DNA of 35,394 nt, taken from NCBI GenBank assembly GCA_018369555.1, contig JAGZCC010000020.1, forward strand, positions 1 through 35,394. The letters are read 5' to 3'. Source of the stretch: Thomasclavelia spiroformis (GTDB lineage: Bacteria > Bacillota_I > Bacilli_A > Erysipelotrichales > Coprobacillaceae). The notes under the pieces were generated by a model. That model searched no databases, had not been told where the DNA came from, and worked only from the letters and a program-made list of their open reading frames with translations. Shown piece after piece: positions 21,034-29,501 of the stretch (positions are counted from its first letter, which is position 1; every line of letters begins with the position of its first letter). Both the position numbers and the translations under genes were made by a program.

Positions 21034-24000
21034 TTAATAATAGCCCGTCGTTCATGACCATTCCATTTATAAGCAATTTTAGTAACAAATGGCGCATTAT
21101 TAGGTCTAAATAATTCATAAATAGCTAGCGATGGACAAGATGGATAATCTCCCCATAAAACCTGAGAATTCATAATATAATCGAAATCAAATTTAGTAAT
21201 TAATGCAAATAGATTATCAATATTGTTTTCATCAACTCCAGCAAAAGCTTCATCTAAAGCAATTAAATGTGGAGCATCGAATCGAGCACTTTCAAATTTA
21301 GCAGCAACAGCAGAGAATAATGGTACATACATTGAAATTGCCTTTTCACCTCCACTATAGGCAAAAAAGATTCGATTAGTCAGTTCCTTACGATTTTCAT
21401 TAGGCTTTTTTGCGTATAATACAAATTCGAACCATTGGCGATAATCCATTACTTCTCTAATTAGTTGATGAAATGAAGCAGTAATATTTTCATCAAGACT
21501 TAACCGACGAGCATTTTCAATCTTGGTTCTAAAATGTTGAGAAATTTTTTGACGATCACTATCTTTTAAAATACGATAATCTTTTTCTAATAATTTAACT
21601 AAATTTTGAATATCTAACTCATCATCTATAGATTTTTTACTTTGCCATTTTAAAGTCAACTGTAATCCACTACTAGTATTCATATCTTTAATATAACGTT
21701 CCATTTTGTCGACCCAGCGTCGACTAGACTGAATACGGTCCCTTATTTTTTTACCAATTGTATTTACTAGAATTTCTTCAAAAATATGTCGGTCTTCTTC
21801 CTGAATTAACATTTTTTGTGATTCAATTCGTTCTTGTAGAATATTTAGTAATTCAATAAAAGGAATCTTCTTTCCTAAATAAGTAGCTTTAATAATAAAA
21901 TGACCGGTTACATCGTCAGCTTCATGACATAATTCATCAATTTCATGAGTCAAATGATACTGTGATAAGTAGGAAGCTTGTTCAAAAAAGACCCCCTGTA
22001 AACTAGTTGCATATTCATTGACAGGTTTGTTTATTTTTATTTTATTAGCTAATTGTTTTAAATTTTTAAACAAATTATCATCTTCTTTAAAAATAAAACC
22101 ATATTTAACTTCCTGCATCAAAATATCATGGTATTTTTGAACATGTTTTTCTTGTAGCGTTAATTGTTCTTTTAAGTTATTTAATTCATCTTCATTATAA
22201 GATTGTTCAGTTTTTTTTGCTGAAGATAAAGAGACATTATCTTCGATTGCTTGTTGCAAAGCAACTATTTCTTGATCAAGCTGTTCTAATTTATGTTGTA
22301 AATCGGTATATCCAACTTCTTTTAATTGTTGTTCAATACTATTAATCTTGCCCTGATTTAATTGATAATTATGTTTTAACCTAATTATTTCTGCACTTAG
22401 AAAATCAACGTCTGTTTGAAATTCTAATAAATTATCCTGGCTAATTGTTAATAGTGACTTGATGTTGTTAATATGATCAAGATTATTTTTCAACTCATCT
22501 AAACTATTACTATATTCTTCAATGTTTTCAAGTCGATTTATTAATGATTCTTTAGAAACATTGATCAATCGTGCGTTGCAGCCTTGTTTTATTTGTTGAT
22601 AGATATTTTCAAGATTTTCTTCTTTTTCATTTTTGTGTTTAGTTAGCTGATTGATTTTATCTTGAATAAAATCAATTTCTTTTTGGGTTCTTTCTATTTG
22701 TAGATATGTGCTCTTAAGTTCTTTTTCATCTTTAAAAGACCGCATTTCTTGTTTTAATAAAGCAACTGAATCATTTAAAGTATTAATTTTGTTATCAATT
22801 AATTCAATTTGTTGTTTTTCATCTTCTAATTCTTCTTTTAATTGTTCTAATTTCTTTTGACGAAATTGTTCACGACTTTGAAAACCAATATAATTAGAAC
22901 TAATATTTCCATCAATAGAACCTTCTAGGATACCGTTTTTAAAATATCTTTCATTAATATCCAAATTTCCTGATAGTTGAATTCCTAATTGTGCTAATGA
23001 TTGTAATAAACTATTTTTATCAAATGGTACTTTTAAAAGTACTGGTTTTAAATCATTAAGATTATTTTTGGTCCATAAATAATAATCATGTCCTAAATCA
23101 TCATTATTGATCAATAATTCCTGCCATTTTTCTTCAATAACAATTGCATCTAATAAATGCATCTGTGTTAAGATTTCTTCTATTTTATTTTTTGCATCCT
23201 GATTTAAATTCTGATCAAATTCTAATAATTTAAATAACGGTGTATATTCGACTTGTTTCTTAGATAAATTATAGCGATATAGCGTTGTTAATTCATCATG
23301 AACAGGTTCGATATCGGTTTTATTAAGCCAGTTCTGGTATTCGTTTTCTAATGCTCGATATTGTTCATAGTGAGATTTTAATGTTGTTTTTAATGAGGCT
23401 AATTCATTAGTGAATTGTTCCATTTGTTTTAAATAATTATTATGAACAATGTTGTATATTGGCATATGTTTCTGGTTGTATTCATAATCAATTAAGTGGC
23501 TAGTCATTGTTTCAATATCCAAACTGCTAAGTTTTAAAATATGATTTGTTTCACTGAATTGATAAAAGTATTCTTGATATTGATTAATACAATTTGAATA
23601 TTGATTCATTGCATTTTGATATTTTTGACCCCATTTAGCTAACTTAGAATTATATATTATTATTTCATCATCAATGTCTTTTATTTGTTCTTGAATTGAA
23701 TCATATTGATTAAATAAATTAATAATATTTTGGGTATTATTTTTTTCTTGTTTTAAACATTTTTTAGTGTACCCAAAATCTATTGTTTCATTATTGTCTA
23801 AAGCTTCTTTAATAACACTATGCTCACTAAAAGGAAAATCTTCAATAATATGATTTAATGTATTTGTAATCCCATTAAACTCTTTTTCTAACTGATACAT
23901 TTCATTTTGGTACTTTTCAATTTGATTCTGTAAATCGATTACTTTAGTAGCTTTATTATCATGCTGTTCTTCTTTTTGATTAATTTGAGTAGAAATTGTT

Positions 24001-25022
24001 TTATTTTGATCCTTTAAATTTATTAATTCACTATGCATATTTTCGATATCTGGGGTTATTAAGTCTTTTTTTTCACTTTGCTTAATTTCTAAATTAATTT
24101 TATTTTTTTGTAAATCATCTTTTAATTGATGATATTCAATATCGATTTTACTTAAATTTGCTTCCTTGTCCTTGATCTCTTTAATAATACGATTTTGTTG
24201 TTCATTTTCACGATTAAATTTTTGCCACTTATCAACTAAAATAACCTTATTATAAACATCATAAGCCTGATTAATTCGCTTAGCTGCATCATAACTAGTA
24301 TTTAAATTTTGTAAATCATCTTGCAGATTATCCATACTAGTTATCGCTTCACTCATTGGTCGTAAATCATCTTCACTTAACGGCTGTAATGATCGGGCTA
24401 ATATTTCATTGATTTTTGATGGACTTAAAGAATTAGATAATTTTGGAGAGCGTAATTGTAATAATAAATCAATAGCATCTTTATAATCATCAATATTTTC
24501 AAACCCAAATAAACTATCATTTACTTTTTGCATATATTCTTTTTGACTAGAAATAACTTGATCGCCAAGTACATTTTCTAATTGTCTTTTTGTCAAAGTA
24601 AAATGATTTTCCATTAATTTAAAATCAATATTGACCCGTTGATTATCTTCAATTACAAAATACCAGGTTTCCAATGACTTATTTTTACGAGCTCTTATAC
24701 CCATTCCAATAGTTTTATAAACGTCACTAGCTAATCTTTTAAATTCTAAATATAAATAACCGATTCTTTCATCACGATCAGAATTTTCATCGATTAAATA
24801 AGTATCCATTTTTCTAGAACGTGTACCAAATGGATCGAGTCGTTCACTGCTACGATTTCCATCTAATAATAAAGGAATCATACTTTGCATCGTAACTGAT
24901 TTACCACTCCCATTACTCCCTCTAAGTAACATATGACCATTTTCAAAATTAAACTCATCATCTTCATAACACCAAAAATCAACTAATCCTAAACGATTCA
25001 TTTTCCATCGACTTACCTTCAT
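21030..25022 (-). CDS. jetC: Wadjet SMC-like ATPase JetC
   Basis: A 1330-aa SMC/MukB-type ATPase that drives DNA loop extrusion in Wadjet. Walker A is GSNGSGKS (35-42). The C-terminal head has the ABC signature YSGGEKAISM (about 1220-1230) and Walker B LIALDEAFAGVD (about 1248-1259). The ~1000 residues between are long Glu/Lys/Gln-rich coiled coils (about 240-500 and 700-1000) around a small central hinge-like region. The N-terminal segment ending LLLDGNRSSERLDPFG is typical of TIGR02680-like SMC proteins of defence loci. The start lies one base after the jetB stop, and its GGAGGG sits inside the last jetB codons. All ATPase motifs look intact, so the system should be functional. Confidence 0.9.
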   Translation of the reverse strand: MKVSRWKMNRLGLVDFWCYEDDEFNFENGHMLLRGSNGSGKSVTMQSMIPLLLDGNRSSERLDPFGTRSRKMDTYLIDENSDRDERIGYLYLEFKRLASDVYKTIGMGIRARKNKSLETWYFVIEDNQRVNIDFKLMENHFTLTKRQLENVLGDQVISSQKEYMQKVNDSLFGFENIDDYKDAIDLLLQLRSPKLSNSLSPSKINEILARSLQPLSEDDLRPMSEAITSMDNLQDDLQNLNTSYDAAKRINQAYDVYNKVILVDKWQKFNRENEQQNRIIKEIKDKEANLSKIDIEYHQLKDDLQKNKINLEIKQSEKKDLITPDIENMHSELINLKDQNKTISTQINQKEEQHDNKATKVIDLQNQIEKYQNEMYQLEKEFNGITNTLNHIIEDFPFSEHSVIKEALDNNETIDFGYTKKCLKQEKNNTQNIINLFNQYDSIQEQIKDIDDEIIIYNSKLAKWGQKYQNAMNQYSNCINQYQEYFYQFSETNHILKLSSLDIETMTSHLIDYEYNQKHMPIYNIVHNNYLKQMEQFTNELASLKTTLKSHYEQYRALENEYQNWLNKTDIEPVHDELTTLYRYNLSKKQVEYTPLFKLLEFDQNLNQDAKNKIEEILTQMHLLDAIVIEEKWQELLINNDDLGHDYYLWTKNNLNDLKPVLLKVPFDKNSLLQSLAQLGIQLSGNLDINERYFKNGILEGSIDGNISSNYIGFQSREQFRQKKLEQLKEELEDEKQQIELIDNKINTLNDSVALLKQEMRSFKDEKELKSTYLQIERTQKEIDFIQDKINQLTKHKNEKEENLENIYQQIKQGCNARLINVSKESLINRLENIEEYSNSLDELKNNLDHINNIKSLLTISQDNLLEFQTDVDFLSAEIIRLKHNYQLNQGKINSIEQQLKEVGYTDLQHKLEQLDQEIVALQQAIEDNVSLSSAKKTEQSYNEDELNNLKEQLTLQEKHVQKYHDILMQEVKYGFIFKEDDNLFKNLKQLANKIKINKPVNEYATSLQGVFFEQASYLSQYHLTHEIDELCHEADDVTGHFIIKATYLGKKIPFIELLNILQERIESQKMLIQEEDRHIFEEILVNTIGKKIRDRIQSSRRWVDKMERYIKDMNTSSGLQLTLKWQSKKSIDDELDIQNLVKLLEKDYRILKDSDRQKISQHFRTKIENARRLSLDENITASFHQLIREVMDYRQWFEFVLYAKKPNENRKELTNRIFFAYSGGEKAISMYVPLFSAVAAKFESARFDAPHLIALDEAFAGVDENNIDNLFALITKFDFDYIMNSQVLWGDYPSCPSLAIYELFRPNNAPFVTKIAYKWNGHERRAIIK

Positions 25023-25023
25023 G

Positions 25024-26139
25024 CTATCCCTCCTGATAATTTCCAGCTAACTTTCCAATTACTGGGTATAATACTAAATTAGTATCGCCTATTACTTGTA
25101 CAAATCCTAATTCAATTAAATATTGATATAATTCTTCAACAAAAAGTAGTCGACTTTTTTTTCGATATGTTGCTGGTAAAAAGCTTTCATTTTCCTTAAT
25201 TATTCTTTCAATTGTATTTTTTAGTCGACTTGAAGAAATAACGACCATTTCATTGTTATCTTTTTTTAAATCCGAGTTTTTAATTCTTTTTCTTAAATAC
25301 GTCATAATAATAATGATCATTTCATCTAAAGTATTGTTTTTAGGAAACATTTTTCCAATTCTAACTTCTTCATCAAATATCAAATATGCACTAGATTTAT
25401 AAACTTGCAATTCACATGGACAGATTTCTTGAAAATCATTTTGAATTCTTTTACGATAATGACGAATAAAAGTAAAGTCATCATTATTTTCATCTTCTTT
25501 ATAAATTCCACACGATAACATAAGTCTTCGATAAATTCTTTGCTTTCTAACGATTCCACGGTCTTGTTGTAAACCAATCCAATCTTCTTTCATAAAATCC
25601 TGAGGAGTTTGATTTTCAAAAATATCATAAACAAAATTGCGCATAAAATATCTAGATAATCCAGTGTTTTCAAATAAAACTTCAACATTTTCATCTTGGA
25701 CAAAATGTTCCATTTCTCCATCATCCTGAATGAAAAGTTTCTCTTTTAAACAAAATTTTAAAACATTTACAAACTTTTTACGGTTAGTAAACTTTAACCA
25801 GTAATCTTCACTAACATTTAATTGCATTTGAACAAATTCGGTCAAATACGACAAGATAAATTGTTCATCAGCATCTTTATCTTCTAAATAAATTAAAACA
25901 TGACATAAAATCTGATATTCCTCGATACTTTTAAATTCTGTTATTCCCATCCAAGGTTCAGCTTTCCCTGGAACTTTATCAATTTTTATAAAATTTTGAT
26001 GGCTAATTAAGGGATATCCAAAATTATCTTGAAAAATTCTTTTTAGATTTTTCGCATCATCTTTAATTCGATAATACATATCCCGATCATCTTTTTTTAA
26101 AACCCATCTTTTAGATAATAGTATTTCTTTAGTATTCAT
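25024..26139 (-). CDS. jetB: Wadjet subunit JetB
   Basis: A 371-aa protein in the position and size range of JetB (DUF4194-like, MukE analogue), the winged-helix kite subunit that bridges the SMC ATPase heads and the kleisin. It contains charged helical stretches and WH-like segments, such as ELYQYLIELGFVQVIGDTN near the C-terminus, where a wing strand is expected. The identification rests mostly on synteny between JetA- and JetC-type genes. It overlaps jetA by 11 bases, with GGAGGAA serving as ribosome site inside jetA, and is followed one base later by jetC. Confidence 0.8.
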   Translation of the reverse strand: MNTKEILLSKRWVLKKDDRDMYYRIKDDAKNLKRIFQDNFGYPLISHQNFIKIDKVPGKAEPWMGITEFKSIEEYQILCHVLIYLEDKDADEQFILSYLTEFVQMQLNVSEDYWLKFTNRKKFVNVLKFCLKEKLFIQDDGEMEHFVQDENVEVLFENTGLSRYFMRNFVYDIFENQTPQDFMKEDWIGLQQDRGIVRKQRIYRRLMLSCGIYKEDENNDDFTFIRHYRKRIQNDFQEICPCELQVYKSSAYLIFDEEVRIGKMFPKNNTLDEMIIIIMTYLRKRIKNSDLKKDNNEMVVISSSRLKNTIERIIKENESFLPATYRKKSRLLFVEELYQYLIELGFVQVIGDTNLVLYPVIGKLAGNYQEG

Positions 26140-27619
26140 TCATTTCCTCCAAGAAAACAATTTTATACGCTGGCATTATAAAATTGCCATCATAACACTT
26201 TACTACACACTCTTCATTAATTTCATGTTCGTCAATGTAAAATTCTTTTCCATCATCAGTTTTAGCTTTTCGGTTTGTCTGGGCTAAACCTTTTGATAAC
26301 CATGATAATAATGTTTTACGAGTTTGTTCATCAATCACTGGTAAATTATTAAAAGCAATTTGATTGTTGATGATTAACTTATTTATCTTTTCTTTTTGTT
26401 TAGCGATATTTTCTTCAATTTCTAACTGCTGCATTCTTCTTTCCAAGGTATAATTTGTTGATGGTTTTCTTATTGTTTTTTTACGAACAATTCTAGAATG
26501 ACTATCAAATTTTAGGGTATCCGGTTTTTCATCATAAACACCACTATTTATATTATCAGTTTCTCTAGAACGAAGATTTTTTAAATGCAGACAATCACTA
26601 ACACCAAAGACATAAGCACTTAGACAATGAGCTTCATTGATATCGCAACATTTTAAAAATATTTTTGCTAAATGTTCATATTGTTCTTTACGGTTAGAAC
26701 CACGATTATTTAATTCAACAATCTGAGTAGCATATCGAGTTATTTTACGAATGATTTCGTTAGTAATATCATTTAAACGATCAATTTCATTTTGATCTTC
26801 TTTTCCAACAAACCAGCGATAAAAACTGTCCCACTTTCCACAATAATTGTTATATATACTTTTTTCATCTAGTTCAATATCAATTCTTGGAATTGATAAT
26901 TCATATCTAACTGCTTGATTAACTAATTTTTCTAAAAGATTTTGATCGATACTTTCCAATTTTAAAGCAATTAAATTACCTGTTTCTTGCATTGTTTTAA
27001 CAAACGATCTTAAATAACTGATTAATTTATCTTTATAAACTAAAAACGCTTCAGTTTTCATTAATTCCTCAGCTTTAGCACTATTTAAAGTTTTAATATA
27101 ATCCTGATAATTTTGATTTAAAGTAATAAAATCATTGATTAAATATTGCAGCCAGGCATGAATTTCACTATCTCTTTTATTTTTCACTTCATTAATCTGG
27201 CATAAATTTTGATAAATTCGTTCTAATAACGTTGGTTCTAATGAAGCACCTTCGATTTCCAAATTTTCTAGACGAATAGTTAATCTTTCAATTTCTACAC
27301 TATATTCTGTTAATTGATAGCGGTATTTACGATTTTTAAAATCATCAACAGTTTTAACTTTTTGACTATCTTGAATAGCAGTTAAATTACCCCACTCTAC
27401 TAAACTTTGTAAGTCTTGTTGACATAAATCCATCGTATAATTTCGAAACTCGTCAAGACCTTTCATCATTTCATAAATATCTTCTTTATGAAGCCAATAA
27501 TGTATTTTTTCATATTCCAAGAAAAAATATCGCATGATAACACGATAACGTGCCGCATTTTCTACTCTTAAATAATTGACTTCTTTAATTGCTTTGGTCA
27601 ACTTATTTGATATCTCCAT
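26129..27619 (-). CDS. jetA: Wadjet kleisin-like subunit JetA
   Basis: A 496-aa, mostly helical protein and first gene of the operon, fitting JetA, the MukF-like kleisin of Wadjet. The N-terminal region (about 20-110) resembles a winged-helix domain (RYRVIMRYFFLEYEKIHYWL). The middle is long helices (about 115-330). The C-terminal end, with LLSWLSKGLAQT and the FIMPAYKIVF strand, may contact the SMC head. Overall it looks closest to the DUF5716-type JetA of type III Wadjet rather than DUF3375 (type I), but I cannot settle the subtype by eye. The start is backed by GAGAGGT eight bases upstream. An 18-bp palindrome lies 22 bases before the start. Confidence 0.8.
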   Translation of the reverse strand: MEISNKLTKAIKEVNYLRVENAARYRVIMRYFFLEYEKIHYWLHKEDIYEMMKGLDEFRNYTMDLCQQDLQSLVEWGNLTAIQDSQKVKTVDDFKNRKYRYQLTEYSVEIERLTIRLENLEIEGASLEPTLLERIYQNLCQINEVKNKRDSEIHAWLQYLINDFITLNQNYQDYIKTLNSAKAEELMKTEAFLVYKDKLISYLRSFVKTMQETGNLIALKLESIDQNLLEKLVNQAVRYELSIPRIDIELDEKSIYNNYCGKWDSFYRWFVGKEDQNEIDRLNDITNEIIRKITRYATQIVELNNRGSNRKEQYEHLAKIFLKCCDINEAHCLSAYVFGVSDCLHLKNLRSRETDNINSGVYDEKPDTLKFDSHSRIVRKKTIRKPSTNYTLERRMQQLEIEENIAKQKEKINKLIINNQIAFNNLPVIDEQTRKTLLSWLSKGLAQTNRKAKTDDGKEFYIDEHEINEECVVKCYDGNFIMPAYKIVFLEEMNEY

Positions 27620-27640
27620 TATTTTTACCTCTCAATACAA

Positions 27641-27658
27641 TAGATTATATATAATCTA
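27641..27658. promoter_or_regulatory. Perfect 18-bp palindrome upstream of the Wadjet operon
   Basis: TAGATTATATATAATCTA is fully self-complementary. It contains a minus-strand TATAAT (27645-27650) that could be the jetA -10 box, so a dimeric regulator bound here would block the promoter. The AT-rich background makes chance possible. Confidence 0.45.
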
Positions 27659-27839
27659 TATATAAAATAAAACATTTTTATATAATTTTTATTATAATTC
27701 GATATATCTTTTTCTTCCCTTGTTTATATTTTTCATAATAAAACAATAAATATATCAAGATCATTGTAACTATTGACAACATTTCACAAAATACATTATT
27801 TATTTTCCTAGATAGCAACACAAATCAATAATATTCGTG

Positions 27840-27845
27840 TATAAT
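27840..27845 (+). promoter_or_regulatory. Candidate -10 box for the Met gamma-lyase-like gene
   Basis: TATAAT preceded by TG (27838-27845), 33 bases before the TTG start. No good -35 is found at 17 bp, so the evidence is partial. Confidence 0.4.
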
Positions 27846-27877
27846 AAACAATGAATTATTTATAGGAGGTTTTATAT

Positions 27878-29137
27878 TTGATACTTGAACAAATTAATCC
27901 AGATTTACTAGAATTAGCTCAGGAATCTGATACAGTTTTACAAAATATCTATAAAGAAATTGATACGGTTTGTTTGACGAATTCTAATCGTATTTTGGCT
28001 GCTTTTATTGAAAACAGAGTTTCTTATTCAGATTTTAGTGATATCAATGGATATGGAAATTATGATGAAGGAAGAGATAAATTAGAAAAAATTTTTGCTA
28101 CTGTTCTTGGTAGTGAAGATGCTTTAGTACGACCACAAATTATGAGTGGAACAAATGCAATTTATTTAACGCTTTCTGCTTTATTAAAACATGGTGATAC
28201 AATGATTTCGTTATCTGGTGCGCCATATGATTCCTTACAGGAGATGATTGGAATTAGTGGTAATTCAAGTCAATCATTGAAAGCAAGTGGTGTTAAGTAT
28301 GAACAGATTGAATTAATTAATGATGACTTTGATGATGAAAGTATTGTCAATCGTTTAAAAGAAAATAATGTTAAATTAGTGGAAATTCAAAGATCTAGGG
28401 GATATTCTCATCGTAAATCACTTTCTCTTGCTAAAATCGAAAGAATTATTAGTAAAATTCGTGAAGTTAATCAAGATGTTATTATTATGGTAGATAATTG
28501 TTATGGCGAATTAGTAGAAACTAAAGAACCCGGTCATGTTGGTGCTGATGTTGTTGTGGGATCTTTAATGAAAAATCTTGGAGGGGGAATTGCCCCTACA
28601 GGCGGATATGTTGCTGGAAATAAAGCATTGATTCATATGGTTGCTGAACGTTTAACGGCTCCTGGAATTGGAAAAGAATTAGGGGCAAATTTCAATTTAA
28701 ACAATACTTTTTTTAAGGGCATATTTATGGCCCCTAATGCTGTTAAAAATGCTTTAAAAACAGCTGTATTTACAGCTTATATGTTAGAAAAGCTAGGATA
28801 TTCCAATGTATCTCCTCGCTATGATGAATCACGCACAGACATCATACAAACTTTGGAACTTAAAACTAAAGATAATTTAGTTAAATTTACTCAAGGTATT
28901 CAACAAACAAGTCCAATTGATTCATTTGTTCATGTTTTACCAGCACCAATGCCTGGATATCCTTTTGATGAAGTTATGGCAGCCGGTAGTTTTACTCAAG
29001 GTAGTACAATTGAATTAAGTGCTGATGCACCTGTTATTGAACCTTATACATTATATTTGCAAGGTGGTTTAACATTAGAATATGGTAAATTATCTATTTT
29101 ACTTGCACTATCAAATATGAAAAGATCATTAGATTAA
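27878..29137 (+). CDS. Methionine gamma-lyase-family PLP enzyme (aluminium-resistance protein type)
   Basis: A 419-aa PLP-dependent enzyme of the Met_gamma_lyase/YnbB group (PF06838), related to Cys/Met metabolism lyases. Seen: the N-terminal NRILAAFIENRVSYSDF, the cofactor-region PQIMSGTNAIYLTL, VDNCYGELVE for the PLP-ring Asp, and GSLMKNLGGGIAPTGGYVAG, where the Lys should form the Schiff base. Members probably cleave C-S bonds, but the physiological substrate is not known. The start is TTG, supported by TATAGGAGGT (27861-27870) seven bases upstream. It points towards the SCIFF genes with a 139-base gap. No clear terminator is seen between them, so co-transcription is possible. Confidence 0.85.
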   Translation: MILEQINPDLLELAQESDTVLQNIYKEIDTVCLTNSNRILAAFIENRVSYSDFSDINGYGNYDEGRDKLEKIFATVLGSEDALVRPQIMSGTNAIYLTLSALLKHGDTMISLSGAPYDSLQEMIGISGNSSQSLKASGVKYEQIELINDDFDDESIVNRLKENNVKLVEIQRSRGYSHRKSLSLAKIERIISKIREVNQDVIIMVDNCYGELVETKEPGHVGADVVVGSLMKNLGGGIAPTGGYVAGNKALIHMVAERLTAPGIGKELGANFNLNNTFFKGIFMAPNAVKNALKTAVFTAYMLEKLGYSNVSPRYDESRTDIIQTLELKTKDNLVKFTQGIQQTSPIDSFVHVLPAPMPGYPFDEVMAAGSFTQGSTIELSADAPVIEPYTLYLQGGLTLEYGKLSILLALSNMKRSLD

Positions 29138-29276
29138 AATGAATTGCTTGTTTTTTTAAAATAGGAATATGCTATGGACTTTTTAACATAAAAATGATAA
29201 ACTTTAGCTGAGATATTATTCAATAATGTATGAAATATCGATACCTATAAAAAATTATATTGGGAGGTTTATTATT

Positions 29277-29435
29277 ATGAAACACATCAAGACTCTTGAA
29301 ACTCGTAATCTTTGTGATAGTGCCAAAAACGGTGGTTGTGGTGAGTGTCAAACATCTTGTCAATCTGCTTGCAAAACTAGCTGTGGTATTGCAAATCAGA
29401 AATGTGAAAACACAAACAAGAAAAACGAGAAGTAA
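29277..29435 (+). CDS. scfA: SCIFF ranthipeptide precursor (six-cysteines-in-forty-five family)
   Basis: A 52-aa RiPP precursor. The leader MKHIKTLETRNL and core block CGECQTSCQSACKTSC are the hallmark of SCIFF peptides. Its radical-SAM maturase is the next gene. Cysteines are at 13, 21, 24, 28, 32, 36 and 43. That is seven, one more than the six that define the family; the extra one is Cys13 at the leader/core border. After Cys36 comes Gly37, where the studied CteA peptide, as I recall, has the Thr that accepts the thioether from Cys32. GGGAGG lies nine bases before the ATG. A hairpin and T-run follow the stop. Members are suggested to be signals or regulators; the role here is unknown. Confidence 0.93.
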   Translation: MKHIKTLETRNLCDSAKNGGCGECQTSCQSACKTSCGIANQKCENTNKKNEK

Positions 29436-29451
29436 TTCAAATCAAAAAATA

Positions 29452-29478
29452 ATGCCGCCAAATTGGCGACATTTTTTA
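29452..29478 (+). terminator. Terminator/attenuator between SCIFF and its maturase
   Basis: A stem from 29452 to 29472 (ATGCCGCC paired with GGCGACAT, one C-A mismatch, tiny loop) followed by TTTTTTAT. It lies 16 bases after the precursor stop and 24 bases before the maturase ATG. Partial termination here would give more precursor than enzyme. Confidence 0.7.
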
Positions 29479-29501
29479 TATTATAAAGGAGAAATTAAAA
29501 T

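Noticed and set aside
25380..25577. Minus-strand frame inside jetB
   Set aside because: It is an alternative frame of a well-supported gene.
27660..27877. CRISPR or tandem repeat array suspected from AT-rich repetition
   Set aside because: No regularly spaced repeat units; only simple A/T richness.
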